A stretch of DNA of 64,000 bases, from contig CAZQJS010000013.1 of assembly GCA_964593725.1 (NCBI GenBank), forward strand, positions 8,449 through 72,448. Direction: 5' to 3'. This document shows, piece by piece, positions 44,372-52,541 of this stretch. The position numbers and the translations under genes were made by a program. Every line of letters starts with the position of its first letter. The stretch's first letter is position 1. Source of the DNA: JAIOSM01 sp964593725 (GTDB lineage Bacteria > Desulfobacterota > Desulfobacteria > Desulfobacterales > Desulfobacteraceae). The notes beneath the pieces are model-generated. The model was not told the origin of the DNA. It searched no databases and saw nothing but the letters and a program-made list of their open reading frames with translations.

Positions 44372-45512
44372 AAATATCAGATTTGTTCAGGGAAATGAAG
44401 CGTGTGTCCAGGGTGCGTTATATGCCGGAGTCAATTTCTTTGCAGGCTATCCCATCACCCCCTCCACTGAGATTGCAGAACTGCTCGCCTTTGAGCTGCC
44501 AAAAAGAGAGGGTAGATTTATCCAGATGGAGGATGAAATAGCTTCCATGGCAGCCGTGGTCGGTGCTTCATTAACTGGCAGTAAAGCCATGACCGCCACA
44601 AGCGGCCCTGGATTTTCCCTGAAACAGGAGGCCTTGGGTTATGCCTGCATGGCAGAGATACCGTGTGTCATAGTTAATGTACAGAGGGGAGGGCCTTCAA
44701 CAGGAAACCCCACCCATGTAAGCCAGGGTGATATTAACCAGGCAAGGTGGGGAACCCATGGCGATCATTCAATCATTGCCCTTACAGCCTCCAACCACCA
44801 GGATGTTTTTAAGATGACAGTGGAGGCTTTTAATTTTGCCGAGACCTATAGAACTCCTGTGGTAATACTTCTGGATGAGGTTATCGGCCACATGAGGGAG
44901 AAAATTGAGATTCCAGAGCCGGGTGATCTGCCCATTGTTCAAAGGCTCAGAACATCTGTGCCAAAGGGTGTTGATTACCACCCCTATCTTCCCAGGGAGG
45001 ATGGCAGGCTGCCCATGTCTGACTTTGGCAGCCAGCACAGATATAATGTTACAGGGCTTTTCCACGATATGTGGGGATTTCCTTCAAACAATCCCAAAGT
45101 TGTACGGGAGCTGCTCCATCATCTGGTGGATAAGATAGATAACAATGTAAATCAAATAACAAGATATAAGGAGTATTGGCTTGATGATGCCGAATATGTG
45201 TTCATATCCTATGGCTCATCAGCAAGATCTGCCATCCATCTTGCAAAAAACAGGCGGAGCAGGGGAGACAGGATAGGGGTGCTGGAACTTCAGACCATAT
45301 GGCCTTTCCCCCGGGAGCTTGTGAGGAAGAAATGTGCCGGAGCAAGGGCAGTTGTCGTGGTTGAGATGAACATGGGACAGGTACTGGTCCAGGTTAAGAA
45401 CGCCGTGGATGATCCTGGCAAGGTATTCCTTGCCAACAGGATTGACGGGGAACTCATAACACCAACAAATATCAAAACGCTCCTCAGAGTGATCCAGGGG
45501 AAAGGAGTGTAA
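44364..45512 (+). CDS. korA: 2-oxoglutarate:ferredoxin oxidoreductase alpha subunit
   Basis: A 382-residue pyrimidine-domain subunit. Family signatures are GYPITPSTEIAELLA, EDEIASMAAVVGASLTGSKAMTATSGPGFSLKQEA and the Rossmann-like C-terminal part with VFISYGSSARSAI and VLELQTIWPFP. With KorB it oxidatively decarboxylates a 2-oxoacid to the CoA thioester, reducing ferredoxin; in an oxidative or reductive TCA cycle the substrate would be 2-oxoglutarate. The family also contains 2-oxoisovalerate enzymes, so the substrate is inferred. Confidence 0.88.
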   Translation: MNKNIRFVQGNEACVQGALYAGVNFFAGYPITPSTEIAELLAFELPKREGRFIQMEDEIASMAAVVGASLTGSKAMTATSGPGFSLKQEALGYACMAEIPCVIVNVQRGGPSTGNPTHVSQGDINQARWGTHGDHSIIALTASNHQDVFKMTVEAFNFAETYRTPVVILLDEVIGHMREKIEIPEPGDLPIVQRLRTSVPKGVDYHPYLPREDGRLPMSDFGSQHRYNVTGLFHDMWGFPSNNPKVVRELLHHLVDKIDNNVNQITRYKEYWLDDAEYVFISYGSSARSAIHLAKNRRSRGDRIGVLELQTIWPFPRELVRKKCAGARAVVVVEMNMGQVLVQVKNAVDDPGKVFLANRIDGELITPTNIKTLLRVIQGKGV

Positions 45513-45514
45513 AA

Positions 45515-46339
45515 ATGGCAAATAAAGATCATAATGTTAAACAGTATCTAAGGGAAAGATTTTTCCCCCATATGTGGTGCCCGGGATGTGGACATGGCAT
45601 TGTACTTGGTTCATTATTAAGGGCGGTTGAGGAACTTGGGCTTGATCCCACAAACATAGTAATGACATCAGGGATAGGATGCTCTGCCAGGATTTCAGGC
45701 TATGTTAACTTTCACTCCCTGCACACAATACATGGAAGAGCCCTTGCCTTTGCAACGGGTGTTAAACTATCCAAACCAAAGTTAAATCTCATTGTTCCCA
45801 TGGGTGACGGTGATGCCCTTGCCATTGGCGGCAACCATTTTATCCATGCTGCAAGGCGTAATATTGATATAACTGCAATTATTATGAATAACAGGATCTA
45901 CGGCATGACAGGGGGACAGTTTTCACCCTTGACAGGCTGTGATAAAAAGGCTACCACAGCACCATATTTCACAATTGACAATGAGTTTGATGTTGTAAAA
46001 CTTGCAATGGCGGCCGGAGCAAGTTTTGTGGCAAGGTCAACAACATTCCATGCAGGTGAATCTATTGATTTTATTAAACAAGGCATCAGCCATAAAGGTT
46101 TTTCCGTTGTGGAGATTTTATCCCAGTGCCCCACCCATTATGGGAGGAAAAACAAGGAAGGCAATGCTGCCAATATGATGGAACTTTATAAAAAGAACAC
46201 TTGTCCCATTGGTTCAAAAAAACTTGAACAGGATCCCACCTTAATCCAGCGTGGGATTTTTGTGGATAATAAAGAGGTTCCTGAATATTGTATGGAATAT
46301 GAAAAAATTGTCCGGGCTGCATCAGGGGGGAGGGCGTGA
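45515..46339 (+). CDS. korB: 2-oxoglutarate:ferredoxin oxidoreductase beta (TPP-binding) subunit
   Basis: A 274-residue TPP-binding subunit: MWCPGCGHGIVLGSLLRA (cluster/TPP region), SGIGCSARISGYVNFHSLHTIHGRALAFATG, MGDGDALAIGGNHFIHAARRN and the metal-binding IIMNNRIYGMTGGQFSP. Starts 2 bases after korA ends and overlaps korC (TGATG). Length matches KorB. Confidence 0.9.
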   Translation: MANKDHNVKQYLRERFFPHMWCPGCGHGIVLGSLLRAVEELGLDPTNIVMTSGIGCSARISGYVNFHSLHTIHGRALAFATGVKLSKPKLNLIVPMGDGDALAIGGNHFIHAARRNIDITAIIMNNRIYGMTGGQFSPLTGCDKKATTAPYFTIDNEFDVVKLAMAAGASFVARSTTFHAGESIDFIKQGISHKGFSVVEILSQCPTHYGRKNKEGNAANMMELYKKNTCPIGSKKLEQDPTLIQRGIFVDNKEVPEYCMEYEKIVRAASGGRA

Positions 46340-46887
46340 TGACAAGAGTAAGACTGGTTTTATCAGGTTCAGGAGGTCAGGGAGTTATTACTGCAGCCAT
46401 TATTCTGGCCGAGGCAGCAGTGATTTATGAAAACATGAATGCAACCCAGTCCCAGACCTATGGTGCTGCTGCCAGGGGTGGTGCCACAAGGAGTGATGTT
46501 ATTTTATCTGATTCCAGGATAAATTTTCCCAAGGTGACCCAGCCTAATATGCTTGTATGCCTTACCCAGCAGGCTTATGATAATTTTTCACAGATCATAA
46601 GGCCAGGAGGGATTCTCCTTGTTGATTCAAAATATGTTGAGACAAAACAGAAGGTTGATGCCCACCATATATCCCTTCCCATGTATGCTGCGGTCATGGA
46701 AGAGATAGGAAAACCAATTGTGTTCAATATCTGTATGCTTGGTGCCCTGATAGGAGTGTCAGAACTCTTAGAGCCAGAGTCTGTTATCAAGGTTTTAAAG
46801 ACAAAAATCCCGGAGGATTTTCTGGATATGAATAGAAAAGCCCTTGATATGGGTCTTAAAATGGGAAAAGAGTCTGCAAGTGGTTAA
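46339..46887 (+). CDS. korC: 2-oxoglutarate:ferredoxin oxidoreductase gamma subunit
   Basis: A 182-residue subunit that begins at the ATG overlapping the korB stop; a GTG one codon earlier is possible. Signature LSGSGGQGVITAAIILAEAA and ATQSQTYGAAARGGATRSDV are typical of the gamma chain, which helps bind CoA. Last gene of the operon; convergent with a small unknown gene 14 bases away. Confidence 0.9.
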   Translation: MTRVRLVLSGSGGQGVITAAIILAEAAVIYENMNATQSQTYGAAARGGATRSDVILSDSRINFPKVTQPNMLVCLTQQAYDNFSQIIRPGGILLVDSKYVETKQKVDAHHISLPMYAAVMEEIGKPIVFNICMLGALIGVSELLEPESVIKVLKTKIPEDFLDMNRKALDMGLKMGKESASG

Positions 46888-46901
46888 AAGATAAACAAGG
46901 G

Positions 46902-47171
46902 TCATGGTTTAAGCTTTTCCGGAAAGATTTTTTCAATGGACTGCCCTTTGATTTTTTTCAGGCAGTCTTTGACTGCTTCCTGTTCACTTTCTCCTATGCC
47001 CTGCTGTTCTGGTTTTGCAATTATATTGACAAGGTTGGGGACAGCAACAAATTTAGCTGCAAGCTTTCCCTGTATGGCCTGGTGTACATCAATATAAAGC
47101 ATTCTTCCATCCCTTATGAGATTAAACCTTGAAACCCGGGTGAAAATATCATCTTTATGGAGGTCAAGCAT
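46902..47171 (-). CDS. Unknown 89-residue protein
   Basis: Not recognised. The sequence (MLDLHKDDIFTRVSRFNLIR, then GRMLYIDVHQAIQGKLAAKF) is hydrophilic with an alpha/beta pattern and a helical, lysine-rich end. No signal or metal motif. It begins 17 bases after the acyltransferase/hydrolase gene ends, on the same strand, and is probably translated from the same mRNA. Confidence 0.6.
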   Translation of the reverse strand: MLDLHKDDIFTRVSRFNLIRDGRMLYIDVHQAIQGKLAAKFVAVPNLVNIIAKPEQQGIGESEQEAVKDCLKKIKGQSIEKIFPEKLKP

Positions 47172-47188
47172 ATCTGTTTTTTCTCCTA

Positions 47189-49366
47189 TTAGTCAGTTGT
47201 TTTCTGCAAAGTGTATGCAATAAAATTTTCAATGCTTTTATATATTCTTAAGGCACCTTTGCCAAGTAAAATTCCATGCCTGTCATAATCAAAGAGAAAA
47301 TACTCTTTATTATCGGAAATAATATTATTGAAAAGCTTTAAAGTTCCTTCAGGGTTAACAACAGGATCTTTTCTTGACTGAACAATGAGTGCCGGAATTC
47401 TGATCTTATTGAGTTTCTCCCCAAGGTCTTTTGTAAGCTTCTCAAGCTCCCTTATGCCTGCTACAGGGTTTCTGATATAATTTATATCCGGGTTTTCAGG
47501 GTTGTTGCTTACAAATTCCATGGCAATCTGCCCCAGGTGAGCTTTTTTCACCATTGTATTAAAAAGGTTTATTGCAGGTACAAAATATGAGCCAAGGTCT
47601 TTTAATTTCATGGGCGGAGCAACAGCAAATACTGCCTGGATATTATCGGTTCTGGTACATAAATCCAGTGCCAGTGCAGCCCCTGTTGAGAATCCTCCGA
47701 CAAATATTTTGCTGCATGTATGTTTTAAAATAACATAACCCTCTTCAACTGTCTCGATCCATTCAATATACTTTGCTGCTGCAAGGTCTTCCGGTGCTGT
47801 TCCATGCCCCTTCAGTCTTGGTACATATACGGTATAGGATTTTTTATGGAGGTATTGTGCAAATGCCTCCATCTCCCGGGGGGCTGCCATATAACCATGT
47901 ATCAGCAGGATACCTGCCTTATCCCTTTCAGATTTTAAAAAGATCGGGGCGCCGATCTTTTTATCTTTGGACTCCCCTTTTATGTAATATTGTCTATAGG
48001 CTTTAAAATAGTCGGTTTTTGTCTTTTCAACAAGAAGATCTTTGACCTTTTTTTCAACATCCGCCCTTGTCATTTCAGTAACCCTTTTTATTATATCCAG
48101 GGCCTGTCCCAGGGGTTCAATCTCATTTGCCATGACATATATGGGATTTTTAACCCGGACATTATGAAAGTGGTGGGGGGAGTTGAGCTTCTCATGGTCT
48201 ATGTAGATATATTTTCTGTTTTTCGTGATAATACCTGTTGCCATTGCTATTTTAAGGAAATTTTCAGTTTTTCTGTACCTGTCATCTGTTAGAATGGATA
48301 TGGGGTTTTTAAGCACGGTTTTATGGAAACCGTATTTTAACCGGGACGTCAACCTAGTTGCAGCAAGTATCATGCGGCATTTTAAACTGTATAGGGTTTC
48401 AGTTTTTAGATTTGAGGGCAGGTATCTGAGTATGGCTGCAAAGATGTGATCATAATTAATCGTGGTCATCTCATACATGGATGAAAGAAAGATTTTCATG
48501 ATCTTGTATGAGTGCTCTTTTACCACATGGCGTGAGCAGATATTTCTGTCAAAATCCATGGGCCGTCTGGAATTAAGATCACTTTCCATAAAAGAGTTAA
48601 ACAGATAATCTTTTATCCTGACTGCCTTTCCAAACCTGATATCAATATCAACACCGGAAAGAATCATGGACCCTTCTGTTTTAAGTTCATTAAGGGTTCG
48701 TTCCGATGGGTTGTCAATCAATTTTTCCGCAAGGTCGCTGAGTAGATTATCCCGGGGCATGATCGGGTAATATGTTATATTAACCGGTACAATATATGTC
48801 TGAATTGATAGAACCCTTTCCGGGTTTTTGATTTCAAAATACTCAATAAGCCTGTTGTACTCTTTTCTGTTTTTACTCTGCATCCTCAGGAGGCGTTCCC
48901 TGTAGAATTCGCATCGAAGGGCAATGGCAGCAGCGCCGGTATGGGGTTTTTCAATGTGGTCATCTAAGTGAATGGCAAACCGGTTGTTGTTAATAAGTTT
49001 TTTGTTCTTTACCATCATGCCTTCGGGGAATATGATCCATTCGGCATCACCTGAGATAAGGTTCTTTGTTATGAGATAATTTTTATCAGGAGCCTTTGTT
49101 GATACTGCTCCCAGGTTTTCCAGAAAAGGTTTTAAAATACCTGCCTTGAAAAGGTCGGCATCGGCCAGAGACCACGCAGGTTTTCCCGTGATTTTGTGCA
49201 GATAGTATGGAAGCAGAATGGTTTCAAGTCTTGTGAAATGGTTGGCAGTTAAAATCACTGACCCGTTGGGGATATTGCCCTCACCATGGACAAAGACCCT
49301 GGCCCTGGAAAACGGGGAAAAGGTTTTCAGAACATAGGATGACATATAGACGGCAAAACGGTTCAT
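47189..49366 (-). CDS. Acyltransferase-alpha/beta hydrolase fusion protein
   Basis: A 725-residue two-domain protein. Residues about 30-270 are PlsC-like: VILTANHFTRLETILLPYYL carries the HX4D motif as HFTRLE (Glu for Asp), and WIIFPEGMMVKNKKL is the phosphate-binding block. Residues about 465-725 are an alpha/beta hydrolase of the monoglyceride-lipase/serine-aminopeptidase type: ILLIHGYMAAPREM (oxyanion), VGGFSTGAALALDL (nucleophile Ser), VQSRKDPVVNPEG (Asp) and DRHGILLGKG (His). An acyl-transfer and an acyl-cleaving domain on one chain suggests lipid remodelling or wax/storage lipid metabolism (inference). No clear membrane helix. Confidence 0.8.
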   Translation of the reverse strand: MNRFAVYMSSYVLKTFSPFSRARVFVHGEGNIPNGSVILTANHFTRLETILLPYYLHKITGKPAWSLADADLFKAGILKPFLENLGAVSTKAPDKNYLITKNLISGDAEWIIFPEGMMVKNKKLINNNRFAIHLDDHIEKPHTGAAAIALRCEFYRERLLRMQSKNRKEYNRLIEYFEIKNPERVLSIQTYIVPVNITYYPIMPRDNLLSDLAEKLIDNPSERTLNELKTEGSMILSGVDIDIRFGKAVRIKDYLFNSFMESDLNSRRPMDFDRNICSRHVVKEHSYKIMKIFLSSMYEMTTINYDHIFAAILRYLPSNLKTETLYSLKCRMILAATRLTSRLKYGFHKTVLKNPISILTDDRYRKTENFLKIAMATGIITKNRKYIYIDHEKLNSPHHFHNVRVKNPIYVMANEIEPLGQALDIIKRVTEMTRADVEKKVKDLLVEKTKTDYFKAYRQYYIKGESKDKKIGAPIFLKSERDKAGILLIHGYMAAPREMEAFAQYLHKKSYTVYVPRLKGHGTAPEDLAAAKYIEWIETVEEGYVILKHTCSKIFVGGFSTGAALALDLCTRTDNIQAVFAVAPPMKLKDLGSYFVPAINLFNTMVKKAHLGQIAMEFVSNNPENPDINYIRNPVAGIRELEKLTKDLGEKLNKIRIPALIVQSRKDPVVNPEGTLKLFNNIISDNKEYFLFDYDRHGILLGKGALRIYKSIENFIAYTLQKTTD

Positions 49367-49466
49367 GGGTAATTTTGTACACCTGTTTTGAATTAATATT
49401 CTTTTAATCCTTAAGATTTATTTTTAAGGAAAAAGAATTATGAAGTCAAGGTGTTTTATGGATCTG

Positions 49467-51875
49467 TTATGCTCTTTTCTGACACTCTTCGGTTTTAATC
49501 CGGTCAATGGAATCAAAAATTTTATTCACAATTGCTTCAAGGTCCATGATCTGTGCAATTATATTATTAAAACTGTTACCTTTCAGACGGCACTGCTTTA
49601 CAGCATCTTCAATTATCTTTTCAAAATGGTCATGCAGTTCAAGGGTGGTCCTCCACGCTTTTGTGTCTGTAAAGCTGCGATGGGTGCTCTTTTTTATCCA
49701 GTCTGTAAGGGGAAATTCTGCTTGATCCATAAAGGATTTTCCACTGGCAACAGATTCGGTAAAGGTGCATATATAATTTATGATAGCAAGTTTAAGTGAT
49801 GAGATTTCAAACACAAACTCCATATCACAAATCTGATCCATGGGGCGGTCAAGGGTGGTTGCCCTGCCTGCAGTGGTTACAAGGGTATCTATCTCAAACC
49901 GTACTTCTTCAGCATAGGTGCTTACCTGCTCACTTATTTCCCTGGATATGGTATTGACCCTGGAGAGCTTGTCCGAAGAGGTGTTCAGGGATGCGATTTT
50001 ATCATTCTGGATATCTGCATTGCCGGCAACTTCGTTAACAGTATCAACCACAGTATTGATGGTTTTATTAATTTCTTTGAGTGCATCCTTGGTCTTAAGT
50101 GCAAGGGTCTTTACCTCTTCTGAAACAACTGCAAAGCCTTTGCCATGCTCACCTGCCCGGGCTGCTTCAATGGTTGCATTGAGTGCCAGAAGATCTGTCT
50201 GTTCTGCTATGTCACCAATGGTGTTGGTAATATTTTTCATTAATTTTGCCTTTTCCAGAAGAGATTTGACTTTACCATTGGTTGACCGGGTCAGGTTTGC
50301 AATCTCTTTTATGGATTCCGAGGACTCTTCAATGGCCTCAGATTGATTTTGAGATGATGTTTTGAGCTGTTCCGATGTTGAATTAAGGTTTTCTGCACTT
50401 TTTTCAAGCCTTGAACCAACATTGAAAATAAAGGACATAAGTTCAGAGATTGAAACGCCCAGGGTGTTTATTGATGAGATCAGCCCACCCATGCTGCCGG
50501 AAGATCTTCCTGTTTCAAGCCGCATTGTAAAGTTTGATTCGGAAAACGAAAGAATTGCCCTGGAAATATTTTCAAATTGCTCCCTGGTGCTTGCAACAAG
50601 TTTATTAAAGTTTTTAACAAGCAGAAGAACATCTTCCTGATCAGAGGCCGACTCCACCTTTAGGTTGTAAAAACCGTGCTGTACCTTTGTGACAGCATAC
50701 TCGACTTCAGCCATAGTTTTACTGTTTTGTTCCATGACCTTCTTATCATTGAGAAATACCTGTCTTGTTTTTTGCATGTTTTCGTTAACAACCATGGTCA
50801 TATGCCCTATCTCATCGCCGGATGACAGGGGAATTGGCTTAATATCGCTTTTCTCCATGTTTAAAAACTGAAAAAATGAGGTAAGGCCGTTATGGAAAAT
50901 ACCCAGGGGCTTGATTACCATGCGGTGTATGGAGAGCATCATGAAAAGGCCAACTGCAATCATTAAACCTGAAATAAGCATGAGATATGAGTTGGAGATC
51001 GTACTGACAATGGCCAGCTGGGATTTTAAGATTTTTACATCTTCACCTATTATCTGAAGACCTGCCTCTCTGCCTCTGAAATCAAGGGCAGGCAGAAAGG
51101 TTACAAAATAGTCATCTGTAATAAGGTAGCCCTGGGCGAGGAGTTGTTTAATATCAAGGCTTCTTGCAAATTTTATGGTGTCTTTCTTAAACCATTTGCT
51201 GCTTGCTGCATAATAGCCTTGTATACTGGCATTTTTCTTTAATTGGGGGGCAATGTCTGTTACATAATCATCAACCAGAATAATGTAATAACGTCCCTGT
51301 TTTTTAAAATCACGGTTCACACTGCCCACTCCCTGGATGAATTCAAGGGTGCCCAGGATCTGTTCATTTTCCATCAGTGGAATAACACCCCTGATGACAA
51401 GACCAACTGAACCGGTTTCAAAGCCTGTCCATGCTTTATGCTTTTTCCCAACATCTTTGATGCTGAACCTGAATTCGCTCAGGTTATCGCCGTATTTCTC
51501 AGGATTCCAGCTCCTTACAAAGGATTTCACATCTGGTGTGTGCAGGTGTATTTTTATGTTTCTGAATTTTGAATTTTTTCTGTATAAATCGGCAATACTT
51601 GCAAGTATCTGGCTTGCCTGTTTTCTGTCCCTTGTTTTAAATGCTTTTAACAGATCCTGGTTGGCTGCGAATCCTATGGCATTGGTCAAACCGATATCTT
51701 TTTTCTTGTTAATCTGTGCTGTCACTGCATTCTTCAGATATCTGATCCTCATGTCTATCTTGCGTTTGACAAGTACTTTTGCATTTATCCTTGAATACAC
51801 AAGGCCTGTCCCGATACCTACGAGGCTTAATAGTACAATAACCATTAATATTTTTTTAGTGATGGTAAGTTTCAT
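49467..51875 (-). CDS. Methyl-accepting chemotaxis protein with degenerate CZB-like end
   Basis: Start set at 51875 (MKLTITKK), 9 bases after GGAG; the frame is open 13 codons upstream. The 802-residue receptor has a membrane helix (about 8-28), a Cache-like periplasmic sensor, a second helix (about 283-303), HAMP and a long methylation/signalling coiled coil. The conserved tip is IAEQTDLLALNATIEAARAG. After it, residues about 675-780 (EISSLKLAIINYICTF, FPLTDWIKKSTHR, LELHDHFEKII) have the layout of a chemoreceptor zinc-binding domain but lack most His/Cys ligands. It probably reports a small periplasmic ligand to CheA; ligand unknown. Confidence 0.88.
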   Translation of the reverse strand: MKLTITKKILMVIVLLSLVGIGTGLVYSRINAKVLVKRKIDMRIRYLKNAVTAQINKKKDIGLTNAIGFAANQDLLKAFKTRDRKQASQILASIADLYRKNSKFRNIKIHLHTPDVKSFVRSWNPEKYGDNLSEFRFSIKDVGKKHKAWTGFETGSVGLVIRGVIPLMENEQILGTLEFIQGVGSVNRDFKKQGRYYIILVDDYVTDIAPQLKKNASIQGYYAASSKWFKKDTIKFARSLDIKQLLAQGYLITDDYFVTFLPALDFRGREAGLQIIGEDVKILKSQLAIVSTISNSYLMLISGLMIAVGLFMMLSIHRMVIKPLGIFHNGLTSFFQFLNMEKSDIKPIPLSSGDEIGHMTMVVNENMQKTRQVFLNDKKVMEQNSKTMAEVEYAVTKVQHGFYNLKVESASDQEDVLLLVKNFNKLVASTREQFENISRAILSFSESNFTMRLETGRSSGSMGGLISSINTLGVSISELMSFIFNVGSRLEKSAENLNSTSEQLKTSSQNQSEAIEESSESIKEIANLTRSTNGKVKSLLEKAKLMKNITNTIGDIAEQTDLLALNATIEAARAGEHGKGFAVVSEEVKTLALKTKDALKEINKTINTVVDTVNEVAGNADIQNDKIASLNTSSDKLSRVNTISREISEQVSTYAEEVRFEIDTLVTTAGRATTLDRPMDQICDMEFVFEISSLKLAIINYICTFTESVASGKSFMDQAEFPLTDWIKKSTHRSFTDTKAWRTTLELHDHFEKIIEDAVKQCRLKGNSFNNIIAQIMDLEAIVNKIFDSIDRIKTEECQKRA

Positions 51876-52058
51876 GGAACACATCTCCGCTGGTTTCCAG
51901 TTGTCTGTTTGCAAGCTTATTATTTTTGAATTATACGATTTCTCTATTTATACCATTTATCGTATGAATTGTAAAATATAAAACAGTTATCAGTGAATTT
52001 TTTTTATTAAAACTAAAGGTTTCAGATTAAGTTTTAATGGATTTTTTATAAAGGGTAT

Positions 52059-52105
52059 AAATATACCGGCAAAGGATAAGACTTTATTCAATTACCGGTA
52101 TATTT
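52059..52105 (-). terminator. Hairpin behind the parvulin gene
   Basis: AAATATACCGG (52059-52069) and CCGGTATATTT (52095-52105) form a perfect 11-base-pair stem with a 25-base loop, just beyond the stop of the parvulin gene. The T run is interrupted. Confidence 0.4.
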
Positions 52106-52131
52106 GTTTATTATGATTAATCAGGTTTTGG

Positions 52132-52416
52132 TTAATCGTCTGTGCGGCTTGTAATTTCAAGCACATGGAAACCAAAATCAGTTTTCACAGGACCATGGGC
52201 TTTGCCAAGTTCTCCCTTGAATACAACTTCATCGAATTCAGGAACCATGGCACCTCTGCCAAATTCTCCAAGATCTCCACCCTGCCGCCCCGACGGGCAT
52301 TTGGAATGTTGTTTTGCAAGTTCTGCAAAGTCTTCTCCATTATTGATCTTTTCAATGAGATCCTCACAAAATTTTTCATCATCAACTAAAATATGACGTG
52401 CGCTGGCTTTTGCCAT
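52132..52416 (-). CDS. Parvulin-type peptidyl-prolyl isomerase (PpiC-like)
   Basis: Start set at 52416 (MAKASARHILV) because AGGAG lies 9 bases before it; the longer frame adds 19 hydrophobic residues without a ribosome site. The 94-residue single-domain parvulin has ARHILVDDEKFCEDLIEKI, FAELAKQHSKCPSGRQGGDLGEFGRGAMVPEFDEVVF and VKTDFGFHVLEI, the complete rotamase core. It is cytoplasmic, as with E. coli PpiC. Confidence 0.9.
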   Translation of the reverse strand: MAKASARHILVDDEKFCEDLIEKINNGEDFAELAKQHSKCPSGRQGGDLGEFGRGAMVPEFDEVVFKGELGKAHGPVKTDFGFHVLEITSRTDD

Positions 52417-52541
52417 TATATTATACTCCTTTAAAAAAATATTAATAAAAACAAACGATGTCAGCAATATCACAGTTTACCTGTTTTGCCAAATTGAAAA
52501 TTGACCTCAGCAATACTGCTGACACCATGGGTGCAGAATCA

